Assembly: GCF_034190915.1 (NCBI RefSeq)
Contig: NW_026947485.1
Coordinates: 52,874,337-52,938,336 of the forward strand
Reading direction: 5' to 3'
Length of the DNA: 64,000 nt
Origin: Cavia porcellus
Lineage: Eukaryota; Chordata; Mammalia; Rodentia; Caviidae
The notes under the pieces are model-generated. The model worked only from the letters and a program-made list of their open reading frames with translations. It was not told where the DNA came from and did no database searches. Position numbers and translations under genes: made by a program. Shown here in pieces: positions 37,188-48,802 of this stretch. Position 1 is the first letter of the stretch, and every line of letters begins with the position of its first letter.

Positions 37188-37250
37188 AACGCACGTGTGC
37201 ATGCATGCACGCGCACACACACATACACACACATACACACACAAACACAC
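37188..37250. repeat. CA/CG/TG alternating tract
   Basis: Alternating purine-pyrimidine with 'cacgtgtgcatgcatgcacg' followed by 'cgcacacacacatacac'. The CpG-containing alternation has classic Z-DNA potential. Confidence 0.9.
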
Positions 37251-38630
37251 TACAGAAAAAGAATTATAGCCAAAAAACAAAGATCTTTATTATGCATTTA
37301 ACTGGCTCCTTGGGTAATCGCCACTTCCTTCAATTGGCTCTTTAATTATTATCTATTCTGTCTTTCTTTTTGTTATCTGTGACATGGCAAATGTTATCAA
37401 ATGGTTTAGATATAAGGCATCTACACCCTTATCGGATTTGCCCAATGAAAAAGAAAGTGAGCCTAGTTGGACAAGTTTTTCTCTGTCAGTTTACAGTTGT
37501 TTCTAGTAAGCATGACATAGTTTAATAAAATCAAAGGAATAAAACTTACAAAAGAAAACAATTTGCACACATCAGATTTAGAAAAAAAGAGTTGCTTTCT
37601 AAGAATCCTTTCTTGTGAATTCTCATTCTTTAAATCATGTTTCGTTGGTGCTTTTTCAATCCAAAGATGATTCTTCTGGATCAAAAATATGTATCCTCAA
37701 AAAGAAATCAAGCTGCTTTTCAATTTTGCTAATCATTAAGTCTCAAGTTGCAGGTGTATGATAGTCTTCAATTTCCTTTTCTGACTAAGAAGACATAAGC
37801 ATTAAGATCACAGCTGTAGTAGAAATCCTGCTTTTTTAAACAAATATTTCCTGTTCATAGATGGGAGGTGGCTTTGGGGGAGTCATAAGAGACCAGCTAA
37901 CAGGAGGGGCTGCCTCTCTCAAAAATAAGCTTTCTCCTCAGCGATTAAAAGCACAAATTAAGTGAAAGTTTCATAAAATGAATACAAACAAATAAGGGAA
38001 TATGTTTTGACTTTCAGTCATATTACTTAAAAGTGAGCAGTTTTAAAATAATTGTTCTGTATTATACATAAGACAATAGAAACATATGTCTGTTTAAGTT
38101 TTTAAAATTACATGCATTCAGTGGCTCGTAGCAATTGTGTTGGGCAGCAGAGTAGACAGTATGCATATCATGCTGTGCTCTTGGAACACACAAATAGACA
38201 TTCCACATTGACTTTCTTTAACCATAGTCTTCTGTTGTGAAATTTATGTACATGCCAGTCACTAATTCAGCAGTTGATTACCTTAACAACAATGCATACA
38301 TTGCATCGTCAATGAACTACTTGCAAGTTCTAATGAAATGAATTGAATCATTCACATATCAACTGATTAAAGAGACAATACACATAAACAGATTGTGAGA
38401 CTTCAGGTCACAAAATTTAGTGAAAATATTTAATTTGAATTCCCAAGACATCAACCACAAAACCCTCTATTAGCATATCAGGCAGTGCATTTTAGTAGTA
38501 TTTGGCAACCTGTTACTATTACAAGAAAGCTCTGGTAATTCACTTGAAATGGTATGCCTAATCCTGACTCAAAAGTGGAAATGTTCCTCAGTACCATGTG
38601 TAGGATTTTTGGTTCTATTACAAGCTTAGA

Positions 38631-38675
<45 letters not shown>
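38631..38675. repeat. (AAT)n microsatellite
   Basis: About 15 AAT units. The poly-Ile frame on the minus strand is an artefact. Confidence 0.96.
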
Positions 38676-38676
<1 letters not shown>

Positions 38677-39350
38677 TACAACAATAACAATAATACTGTT
38701 GCATCCTATTAAAAAGTAAAACACCAGCTGAAAGTATATGATACAAAAATATCATGCTGAAATGCATTCACAAGTATTCATTCTTGTTTCTGTGTTCTGG
38801 TGTTTTTTTCTCTTTGACAATTCTTACATAAGGAAATAAAAACCAGGGCTAATCTCTAAGTCACTGACTGGTGAATTTTTTCTTTCCAAATAAGAAACTG
38901 TTTATTGGAGAACTTGGAAGGATGTAAAGAAAACTGCCTCAATAATATTTTTAATGGGGAAAAATTTAAAGGATTCTATAAAAATGATTGAGGGCTTATA
39001 TTGTTTGGACAAGATATCAGGTCTGTATTTTGTACTCTAACTACTATGAAGACAAAAATATAAAATGTATTAATTATTGTAACTCTCCTACTAACCTGAT
39101 TTGAAACTTTTATTTTTATTTTTTTTCTCTTTAAAATAATGATTTTGGGAAATGGTTAAGAGCATATTATGTAACTTGTGACTTGCAGGGAAAAAAATTA
39201 TTAAATAATCTGAAGTAAAAGAGTAAATGAGGAAAACCAGAAGAAAGAGAAAAGGAAGAAAGATTAAAAAGGGGAAGAAATGGTAGGAGACAGTCATTAA
39301 AAATACCTTAGAAGAGATTTAAAGTTCAGAAAGAAACTAGCTAAATGTAC

Positions 39351-39379
39351 AAAAAAAAAAAAAAAAAAAAAAAAAAAAA
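39351..39379. repeat. Poly-A run
   Basis: 29 consecutive A with no recognisable retrocopy immediately upstream. Confidence 0.95.
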
Positions 39380-39522
39380 GCAACTCAAAATAACAAAAAA
39401 ACAGAGTTAGGAATGTTTCCCAAAGATTGAAGTTTATTCATGATGAATGCACATTTAGACAAATAATATTCTTTCTTTTCAGCAAAAATTAAAACCAAAA
39501 ACCCAATAAATAAAACTTCAAA

Positions 39523-39639
39523 CCATGCCTCCCAACCCTTAGCCCTAGAAGGCTGAGGCAGGAGGATTGCTGACTTCAAGGCCAGCCTGGGTTACATGGT
39601 GAGCCCAGGTCATCCGGAACTACATAGCGAGACCCTATC

Positions 39640-39670
<31 letters not shown>

Positions 39671-39690
39671 GTCAGTCAATCAATCAACAG
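39523..39690 (+). mobile_element. B1 SINE with (CAAT)n tail
   Basis: 'ctagaaggctgaggcaggag', 'gattgctgacttcaaggcca', 'gcctgggttacatggtgagc' and 'ggaactacatagcgagaccc' form a B1 body. The tail is about ten CAAT units with two CAGT variants (39641-39686), an unusual tetranucleotide tail probably expanded from a 'tctcaat' start. Confidence 0.93.
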
Positions 39691-42600
39691 AAATGTAGAG
39701 CTAATTTAACCATAGAAATATAATAGAGCAGGACCCAAGCTTGCTCAGTACTGTAAGAAGTATGCCAAAAATAAGTGCTGAAAGTGCTTTCCAAGGCAAT
39801 CTGTACAATGAAAAAAGCTGACAGAATAAAAATGAATTGTGATCAGACAAACAAAAGAAAATTGTTATCAGAAAAAGTATATATAAATATGAAATATAAG
39901 CCAAATAGTGAGCTTTAAAGACACTGAAGACAGATAAAAGATAAATTTATTATCTTTGTGTTAAAGGTAAGTTTGAGTTGATGAAATCATCAGGCATCAC
40001 ATTTAAATGCTGAGAAACGTACTCCATGGCACAGTATTTTCAGGAAACTGACACAATAGCAGGAAGCCTAATAGATTTTTAGTAAAAATAAAGCACTAGA
40101 GGAGAATTCCATTTCATCTTCTACGATTTTTCCTCTTTACACCCAACACAACTGTAGTTTTGAGAACTCTTTCCCACCAGTAATTGCAGCTTATTACTGA
40201 CGGGATAGGCAGCTCCAAAGAAAGAGCGGTGTGGAGGGTTCAGGAAGAGAAGAAAATCGAAATCTCTGGAGTAAAAACATATCCCAAGTCCTCTCTCCCA
40301 CCCTCCACTACTCTCCTGCCATCCAGATTCTAACACAACAATGAAGCCAGTTTCTGCTCTCTCTGGTACAGTGTTAGACTTCTACTGAAGTCGTTTCCTA
40401 TACAGTCCTCATGAGGACCAAGGAAGGAGTTACTGTGCAACTATTAAAATAGGCAACTGCTGTTTTCCATAGCATATACAAATTATCTGCTCAGATTTAT
40501 AAATATGAGCAAACTGAAGCCAAGAATGATTCTATAATTTTCTCAATTATATAATTTGCATCTGCAAATCCTGAAACAATTGCACTGTACTAAACAATTA
40601 AAAGACAAATAATCATTTATTTCAACACACAGAAATTTAAGAGTTACAATGTAGGTAGACTAAGTACTGGGTGATTAATATTTTAAACTGTTTTAGAAGC
40701 TCCAAAGAACAGCAAGTTTTTTAAATAATGGAGTTTGGAGGTTTAAAATAAATAAATGGGACTAAACACATCTTGCTTACTGACTGAAGATAGATTACCT
40801 TGTGAGTTGTTCTAAAGTCATGACTCTCCTTTATTCCTATTTAAATGTCCAGGCCTGACGCAAGTATTGAGAATAGTGGATATTAATATAATCAAAAGAA
40901 AAAAAATGGTGGATCACAATATGGCTTCAGTTTTTGACTCTACAATAATTTTCTAATTTAACCTTTTACTTATTTTTCTTACTTGTGACATGAGAAGGAC
41001 AACATCTTGCAATAAGGTTCTCAAAGGTTTTAATTTTCATATTCAAAGGACATGGTGGCCAAAGAGGGCTTTCAGTAGTTCTCCCCACAGGAGCCTCACT
41101 CTCTTTCATCAGGATGTAGTTTATGCCACCTGTGTCCCAGCTACATTATCCTTGTGACTTGCCTAGATGAATGAAAAGTGGCCAGAGTGGCACTCAGCTT
41201 ATTCCAAACTTGCCTTTGCACTGAGGAGCCTAGCTAGGTACGTGCTGAACAGAAGTTATAGCTAAATGCCAAGCAGTGAGATAAACAGTGGGAAAGACAG
41301 AAGTCTCAGTGAAGCGTGGAAAAAACACCTGTATAGTGTCTCCTGCCTGGAACATCAAGCCTGACTCTGCCTCTAGAAAAAGCCAGTCACTCATGGAAAT
41401 GAGTCCAGCCTACACCACAGGGAACACAGGAGCCATCTAACTCAGCTTCCTTCCCACCTTTTCAGGATAACACAATTAGGAGAGGTAAATGACTTTCTTT
41501 TTTGTAACAAACTTTGACATGGTTATTGACGAAGCAATCCATACCTCTAATAGTGTATTTGAATCTTAAACAGTTAAACAAGTGCATTTGAATCTTAAAC
41601 AGTTAAAAAAATACAGAAAGCTGCAGAAGAATTTTTGGAAATTATAAGTATGATTATAAATCAAGATAAAGGAACACAAATAAATAACTGTAATCAACTG
41701 AAAATGGTTCAGAATTTGATTTTTAAAACTATTATAATTGACATATTAAGCAGTTTATATGTCTGATAAAAATTAGTTGAGAATTGTTTCCAGATTTTTT
41801 TCCTTACTCCTACCTGAAAATTCACATCAGATGATGTTTCTATGAGCACATAATCCTAGGGAAATCATCAATATTATATAAAGTCTTACTATGTAGTTAC
41901 ATCAATTAAGTAGAAATATAAATAGTAAGGCTAGATATACCTATAGACATGTAAATTTTATTTTATATGTAAAACCATACCTCTTTCATTTCTGCATCAT
42001 TAATTTATGTTCCCTTTCTTAGTATCATATTTCCTAAGTCACTTCCAACAGGAGAGAAAAACTCATAATAGGTTTAGACATTTTAGTTTAGACTGTTTTA
42101 CCATTCAAGGTCAGAAATATGACCTTGGGTTTTATTCTGGGTTTTACTTTTATTTATATGTGACTTACTACTGTCATGATTGTTTAGCATATTTTAAAAA
42201 TCTCTTCAGTGCCTGTTCTTTATTTAAGACTGGAAAAGAGAATTCACTTGTCATGTAAAATTACTATATTTGTAAAAATATGAAGCAAGAAAATATTTAA
42301 ATTTGATAATTTGATCTAATACATGAAATAAGGCTATGAATTAATTTTCTAAAAGGTATAAATCATATGGACATATAAATTGCAGTTTTTTCTAAACAAT
42401 ATTTTCTATATAAACAAGAAGTCTTTTTTCCTGAAAGATGTGATAATAAAGTGAGTTTGAAATGAAACATGATATTTACTATAGGAATATGACTTTGTTT
42501 CAATCAAGGGAATAAACTAATTTCTACATAGAAAAAGCCATAAGCACTTTTCATATATGAAATTTGCAGACAAATGAGGTCATAATCAAGATATTTAAAT

Positions 42601-43679
42601 TGGAAAAATATAGATTCCTAGTAGTTTATTTTATTTTAAATAGATTAAGATAAAAGAGGACATAACAAAACAGATCAGAACAGAACAATTTAAGCAACAC
42701 AGTATTTCACCACAAGACAATCCAATGTAACAGTAGATACCATAATGTCTCTGTCTTTGAAATAGTTGAGCATACTTCATACACTATAGTATCAAACATA
42801 ACAAAATAATATAAAACCATTAAGGAGAATGAAACTATTACAGGGTATTTAGGACCAAATAACAGAAAATGAACAATGGTTACTATATTATCTCATTGTC
42901 CATAAAAAATTTGTTTATACTAGCACACATAATAAAATCCAATAAAATAAAACATGACAGAACCGGTGGAAACAGAAGAACAAAAGTATGATAGGACTTC
43001 AAAACAAGATGATATTGAGATTCATAGTAGTTTATAAACTATTTCATGTAAATATTTTCTGTAAAAATTTCTATATATCAGTGTATAAGTTTTTAAAATA
43101 AACTTTAATGTATATTGTGATTAAATTTAGAGAACTGAATATTACTATTTATGCTAATATGCACATAGTTTTTCATTTTATATATTTAAGATGTAAGACT
43201 TAGCCTTGATATATTTATGAATAGTTTCTACAGTCATGAAAATTAATATATACCTATCCTTTCTCCATTACTCATTTTTTGAACTTCTCAATAACTTCAA
43301 AATACTTGGGGGTAAATAACATTACAGTCAATGTGACAGGTAAGAAAATGGAAATTGAAACATTCTTTTGGTAAAATATCCAAGATAACAATGCCATTAA
43401 GTGTTAGAGATCAGTTTCAAGAAAGAAAAAAAAAATTCAGCCCAATTGTAATAACTATGAGTTTTCATTATTTCATAATACTTGCAGCTTATGTTTAACA
43501 CTTGCAGATCTGGCCTTCTGCAGAGTTTTCTATCAGGGCACTCAAACTGCCTGGTGACCCATCATTCTCATTCTCGTACTTTCCCAATTTTATCATCTTT
43601 TTCACTTAACCCCTTCTTCTCACCTTTTCCAAATGTTCTGCACCCTAATGGACTAAAGACTCATGAAAAGGTAATTTTA
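39691..43679. other. Unique region; some unclassified GC-richer sequence
   Basis: No gene recognised. 40482-40570 is weakly MIR-like. 41050-41470 is GC-richer and reads like a diverged LTR-type repeat ('gccagagtggcactcagctt'), but I cannot assign it. A 29-bp duplication lies at 41552-41608. Confidence 0.4.
41552..41608. repeat. 29-bp tandem duplication
   Basis: 'atttgaatcttaaacagtta' with flanks agtg(t/c) occurs twice, 29 bp apart, with one mismatch between copies. Confidence 0.88.
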
Positions 43680-44115
43680 AGAAAAAGTAGTAAGTGCAAT
43701 GACAGTGATTCACTGAGAGTATTATTGGAAGGAATAGTGTGAGTTTTTTTGTAGAATGGGTGACAGCAGGGACAAAAACCTTCAAAAAAAGCTGATCTGG
43801 ATTCTGGTGAGTTGGGCTGGCATATGGACATTTTAGATATAAATAAGAACATGTACAGAGCAAAAAGAGGTATGTTCCGTACCTATTTATTAACATTTCC
43901 AATAGTAATAAAACATAACACTAAGATAGGAAGACTGAGGAGTCAAGAGAGCAAGGCACACACTGGATCATGAAAGGTGTTGCACAATGTGACAAATGAC
44001 TATGGATTTACACTAAACAAAAGGAAACTGCAGTTGTTTTAAGAGAAAGAGTAGTAGATTAGATGCGTTTTACAAGAATCATTTCTCAGAAGCTTCATGA
44101 AAAATTAATTGTGGG
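43680..44115 (-). mobile_element. LINE-2 fragment, antisense
   Basis: 'cacactggatcatgaaaggt', 'gttgcacaatgtgacaaatg', 'actatggatttacactaaac', 'aaaaggaaactgcagttgtt' and 'gattagatgcgttttacaag' follow the L2 stretch 'gatcatgtagggccttgtag', 'gactttggcttttactctg', 'gatgggaagccattgg'. The part before 43900 is weaker. Confidence 0.6.
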
Positions 44116-44739
44116 TAAAAAGCAGGGTGGGTAGCAAAAGGTGAGCAGATACTTAACTAATAATTTAATCAAGAGTTGTCCTTTTAATAGCCCTATTGCA
44201 AGTCTCACAGGGCCTGGAGAGAGGTTAATGGGGCTGCAGCTTGTCCCTGAGAGTTCATTGCCCAATATTCAAAAACCCTCCCCTGGGACACTTTACTCTG
44301 TTGGAAAACTATCTATATTATATATTACCTATCTACAGTGTACATTATACATACATTTTATATTACATATGAATATATTTATTAGAGATTTGAACCAGTG
44401 TTTCAGACACATACTAGGGAAACAACTTTAACAATGATCTATATCCTCACTCCCAAATATACTGATTTTTAAAGAAAAAGACACTATTATAACAGTTTCT
44501 CCAAATCATGGATAAAGCACATATATGTTCTGTGTGTCAATAAGGTGATCTTGTGCTGTGCACAATCTGTATGATGACAAATACTTCTAGATAGGGGTGG
44601 AGAACCACTGTTTCCAACTGATTAAGAGAAAAGTTTAATGGAAGAATGAGCGAGTTGGCTTGGCTAGCAGGCTGGGTGTTTTTGCCAATAAATTAAGCCA
44701 AAAAAATCTGGGAAGAGAAAAACAGATTGAGGGGAGGAA

Positions 44740-45130
44740 GATTTTTTAATAAATTCAGCTTGGAGTTCATGAGGCATAAAATCTCTAAGACATCTCTTAC
44801 TGAAACCTTTCCTAGACATCAGGTATGTATACTTCTGAAATATGGGGGAGGAGGAGGTCAGAGTAAGGTGAGAATCCTAATGTGATTAACCCGAAGTATA
44901 TGAGGGAATGAGAAAAATAGCAGGATGAGGAAGTTGCATGAGGGAAACATCAACATTGAAGCCAGATAAGAGCAGAATTCCCACCAAGACACCAAGAATA
45001 GTCAGAGAGGCTGATGGAGAATCAGGAAGAAAGGCTGCCAAAGAAAGTGAGGAAAAACCACTTGTCAGTGTACTGGGAAAAATGTGGTAAGAAAAGACAA
45101 ACTGGGGGAAGTTTCATAAGCAAATTTAGA
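44740..45130 (-). mobile_element. Possible further L2 segment
   Basis: 'gatggagaatcaggaagaaa' and 'ggctgccaaagaaagtgagg', then 'aaaaaccacttgtcagtgt', resemble the L2 stretch 'ggagactgagaaggagcagc', 'aggaggaaaaccaagagagtg'. If correct it is the upstream continuation of the L2 at 43680. The similarity is weak. Confidence 0.35.
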
Positions 45131-45794
45131 TCACTGGCACTAGCAGAGGTCTTGGCACCAAGAACATTCTTAGCCAATGTTTGCTGAAGGAATGTATGAA
45201 GAAATACTTGCATTTAGATCATTTGCTTTTAAGGACAGGATGGCAGTATAATGGACCAGAAAAAAGGCTTTTTCTAAAACAAAGATCTCTGTACTTTTTC
45301 ACTTCTAGCTCTAGAAACAAAAATATCTCAATTTATCAGAGATATAGAAGAAATTGAAACAGATGATCCTCAACATCTTTTCAAACTATCAACTTCTCCC
45401 TTTTTATGAATTATAGTATATGTTCTATCTTACCAGTCTTCAAATCTCCAAGTGAATTTGGATTTAGTTTCCTCCTGCAACTATTTCAGAGAGTTCTGAA
45501 TACAAGAAAATCTCAATACTGATATTTAAGAAATTGTCGAGTGCTTTTAAAGAAAAAAATAATAATAAATATTGTAATTAGCTGAGTAACTATGATTAAA
45601 AGAAAGCTGTTAACATAAGTCATCTGAACTTGCAGAGAAGGCAAAGACTTCTAAATATTTATAAGCTCATTGGAAAACTAATGTGATTGCCATTGAGCTA
45701 AAAAAAATTTAGAAAAAGAAGACAATACCAATGAATTGATTAGGACTACTTTAAAAAATTCTCCATATTTAGTTAGGTTGGCATTTTGACATTG
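45131..45794. other. Unique sequence, with an L2/MIR-like tail
   Basis: 'ttcttagccaatgtttgctg' with 'aaggaatgtatgaa' (45168-45202) resembles a sense L2 or MIR end. Nothing else is recognised, and there is no gene. Confidence 0.35.
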
Positions 45795-46160
45795 CCTTGG
45801 TTGTTTTTCTTTCATTGCTAAAACAAAATACCTTACACACAAAATGAAGGAAGGAAAAGCTTATTTGGCTCACGGTTTGTGGAGATTTCAATCCATAATC
45901 TGTTGGATGCAAGGAAGGGTGGCCTGGCTGAGAGACAACATTTCATGGTGGCCAAAGACAGCAAAAGCAACAGGAGGAGAGTTCAGAGAAGACTCTGTTC
46001 CTTATATTGTATGGAGGCCTCTCCACCTGGATGTAGCATCACCTCCATAATCCCAGCATTGGACCATGCATGTACCAATCACAAACTCTAGAAGTCTGTC
46101 CCCCACACTGCGTGAGTCATTGGGGCAACATCCATACATAAACCATAACTGACACATATT
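45795..46160. mobile_element. Interspersed repeat of uncertain class
   Basis: Begins 'tttcattgctaaaacaaaat' and 'acctt', continues 'ggaaaagcttatttggctca', 'atttcatggtggccaaagac' and 'ggaccatgcatgtaccaatc', and ends 'catccatacataaaccataa'. The layout resembles widespread rodent and placental repeats that start near 'ataacaaaataccttaga', contain 'gtttatttggctcacag' and end 'cattcatatccaaaccataa'. I remember these as abundant, but I cannot safely name the family or class. Its two overlapping 70-codon frames are not evidence of a gene. Confidence 0.55.
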
Positions 46161-46384
46161 GTGAAATACTTAGATTACATTTAAATATAGTATAAAGCAA
46201 AAAATACTATTTTACGAACTACAACAATACTAATCAATGACAAAAAAAAAACAAACCTGAAATTAAGTTTCAGCATTTAACAATGCAGGAATATAAAACA
46301 CTCTCTAGCAATATAAGATTGGTTCAAATGATGGTTGTCTTCCAATCATTAGACATGTACATGAAAAAGTACACATGTAATGAT
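46161..46384. other. Unique AT-rich spacer
   Basis: Nothing recognised between the unclassified repeat and the ID insertion. Confidence 0.4.
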
Positions 46385-46500
46385 TTGACTGCTATTTTAT
46401 TTTATCTTTTGGTACCGGGATCGAACTAAAAACCTCATGCTTGCCAGGTGGGCACATATCCTGCTGAGTTAAATCTCCGGCCCCTTGACTGCTATTTTAT
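46385..46500 (-). mobile_element. ID SINE with perfect 16-bp target-site duplications, antisense
   Basis: The duplication 'ttgactgctattttat' is present at 46385-46400 and 46485-46500 without a mismatch. The element between has 'ttggtaccgggatcgaacta' (B-box side), 'catgcttgccaggtgggcac' and 'gagttaaatctccggcccc' (reversed 5' end). The reversed tail is very short ('tttatctttt'), so the A-tail has shrunk or was short at insertion. Confidence 0.96.
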
Positions 46501-46944
46501 ACAGAGCTGTCATGTCCAAATGGTTTCTTTATTGTATACAAATATCTTTATATTACCACTTTGCTTTGGGTATCTCCTAATCAACATCCAGTTTCTCCTA
46601 ATCAACTTGTTCTTTTTTCTCAATTTAAAATAAATATCCTCTACATTTTTTTTTATCCTAGGACAATATTTTTTTTTTCTGTAGAGTACTTCCTACAACT
46701 TATAATTATTTACACAAAGCAGCTACCATAACGAAGGTATGCTACAAACATAATGTACCTTTTTTGGATTGTAAGTTCAAAGAGAATAATCATTGGATCT
46801 CTCTGTTTTTTTTTTTTTTACTAGTCTGAATAAATGAATGATTAAGGAAAGATGAGAGTGAGTTTTTTTGTGAAAAGGACAAGAGCAAGATACAACCAAT
46901 TAATAAGTGTTGTTTTAGTTAATAGCAGGCATTTTATACTTGCT
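46501..46944. other. AT-rich spacer
   Basis: T-rich, no named element or gene. Confidence 0.4.
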
Positions 46945-47135
46945 TAATTTCCTCATCTTCACAGTGTAGACAATATCATACTTATTTCATCAAATAATAA
47001 TTTGATGATTAGAGAATTAGAAAGACTAAGTTACTAGTTCAAGGTCAACAGATGATGCTAAAAGTAAAATTCAAATCTAAATCTCTCTGCTTACAGTCAA
47101 TCTATGGTATTCACTTTCTATGCTACCAAGTTTCT
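46945..47135 (-). mobile_element. MIR SINE, antisense
   Basis: 'tttgatgattagagaattag', 'aaagactaagttactagttc', 'aaggtcaacagatgatgcta' and 'aaattcaaatctaaatctct' follow the reversed MIR ('acagatgaggaaactgaggc', 'taagtaacttgcccaaggtc', 'acacagctagtaagtgg', 'gattcgaacccaggtct'). Confidence 0.75.
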
Positions 47136-48424
47136 AGATTTAGTGTCTCATGAAAAAAATCTACACATAGTTATCAAGATGCAATTTCAAAAGTCAAGAT
47201 TTTGCCCTAATAGCATTGCATTACTTGAAAGTAAAATATTACAGTGATTCTGAGTCCTGCTGAAAAACATGTAATATTATCTCTTTTTGCTCATATTTAA
47301 TTTTACACATTACATGTAGAAAGCAAAGCAATTTAATGTTTATAAAACAGATCTTAAGACCTTTATCAAAAATTGTTTTAAAACATTTGAAACCATAATA
47401 TTGTGATCCAAGAGTAAACTTCTCAAATTTCAAAAAAAAATATTTCTTTATACAAAATAATTATATCTTAAGGAGATATGTATTTTTATCCTTAAAGACA
47501 CTAATCTTTAATAAAAATAGAACAGCTCAACTTGCATTTTAAATGAACTGAGACATTAAATGCAAGAATGCATTTTTAAATAACCTTCCTAGATATATGT
47601 TCTCTTAAACAGTGCATCCTGCACATAGAATGCTTAAAGAAGCAGTTGGTTTAAAAAAAAAAAAAACACAAAGATAACCATTTTTCCCCATGTGAAGCTG
47701 TTCCCAAACACATTATTTAGCTGTGCATTACAAAAAATGTTTTGCTTTGGAAACACTTCAAACAACATAAATTTCACAGGAGACGGGGCTACTGACTAAC
47801 ACATCACAGTGATGTGACCCCCTGAAAGAAACTTTCACGAACGTACAGCAAAAAGACCCTTGACACCTGTCATTTTCAGAGATTAATAAAAATTGTCTAA
47901 AAATACCACAGTACTGCTAGAATAGAAACAGGGGAAATTATATACTCACATTTCAACGATTTTATCCCTGTCCTCCACCCACCTATTTTGATTTTGATCT
48001 GTTCCTATTTAAAATCTAGAAAACTTACAATACAAATGTGTCACAGCTGATTTAGTTTATCACTTTCGAACCCTGTCTCCAACAGAACTGAAGTGCTGGT
48101 CTATGTCTAAAGAACAAAGGTATCTTATGGGTTTCCTGAGAAAGCCAAATTCACTTTTACACATAAGTATGCATGAGAGAGGACATACGTTTTTGCTTAA
48201 ATATACCAAAAACCTGCAGTAATATTCAACCCCATGTCACCGAGTTTCAAAGCTAATGTTTGCTAACAAAGCTTACTGATATTTGCAAATGAATAATTTA
48301 ATGGAAAATCTGAACCAGTGCAATTAGCTAAAAATCTAACATTTCTTTAATCACACAGAATAGTTTCTCATATATTTAATTTCATGTTGATTTGTAATTC
48401 GATACATAAATACATACATGAATG

Positions 48425-48460
<36 letters not shown>

Positions 48461-48634
48461 TGTAAAATGAATCACATTTTTAATGCATAAGAAGTTCCCC
48501 TTCAATAGATTAATGACACATATGCATTTACATTAAAGAGAAATTTATTTTTACAACATGAAAACTAATCATATCTGCTTATCTAACTTTAGTTTATCAG
48601 ACTTAATAGACTGAAGGTATTATGAAATTTAATG
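47136..48634. other. Unique region
   Basis: No gene or named repeat, apart from (TA)n at 48426-48458. The stretch 47690-48200 has mixed composition and could be conserved (see findings). Confidence 0.4.
48426..48458. repeat. (TA)n microsatellite
   Basis: About 16 TA units. Confidence 0.95.
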
Positions 48635-48802
48635 GGTTGTAGGTGTTGGGGAATCATCAAACAGGTGCATGTGTGGACTGAAATTATAAAGAATTAAATT
48701 AAGATATCTGAAATGTGAGGTTGTAGGTGTTGGGGAATCATCAAACAGGTGCATGTGTGGACTGAAATTATAAAGAATTAAATTAAGATATCTGAAATGT
48801 GA
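48635..48802. repeat. Perfect 84-bp tandem duplication
   Basis: 48635-48718 and 48719-48802 are identical over all 84 positions, each starting 'ggttgtaggtgttggggaat' and ending 'gatatctgaaatgtga'. The unit does not match any repeat I know. Because 84 is a multiple of three, a minus-strand open frame reads through both copies as a 28-residue repeat, but nothing else supports translation. Confidence 0.98.

Larger units (their letters stand above)
36653..39522. other. Unique AT-rich region with microsatellites
   Basis: No gene recognised. Contains the CA/TG-type tract at 37190-37250, an (AAT)n array at 38631-38675 and a poly-A run at 39351-39379. Confidence 0.4.

Noticed and set aside
41050..41470. 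GC-richer stretch considered as an exon or LTR
   Set aside because: No open frame or splice-like structure stands out. The LTR resemblance is too vague to annotate as a mobile element.
48635..48802. Direct repeats as a possible CRISPR-like array
   Set aside because: Two contiguous 84-bp copies without spacers in a mammalian context. There is no array.
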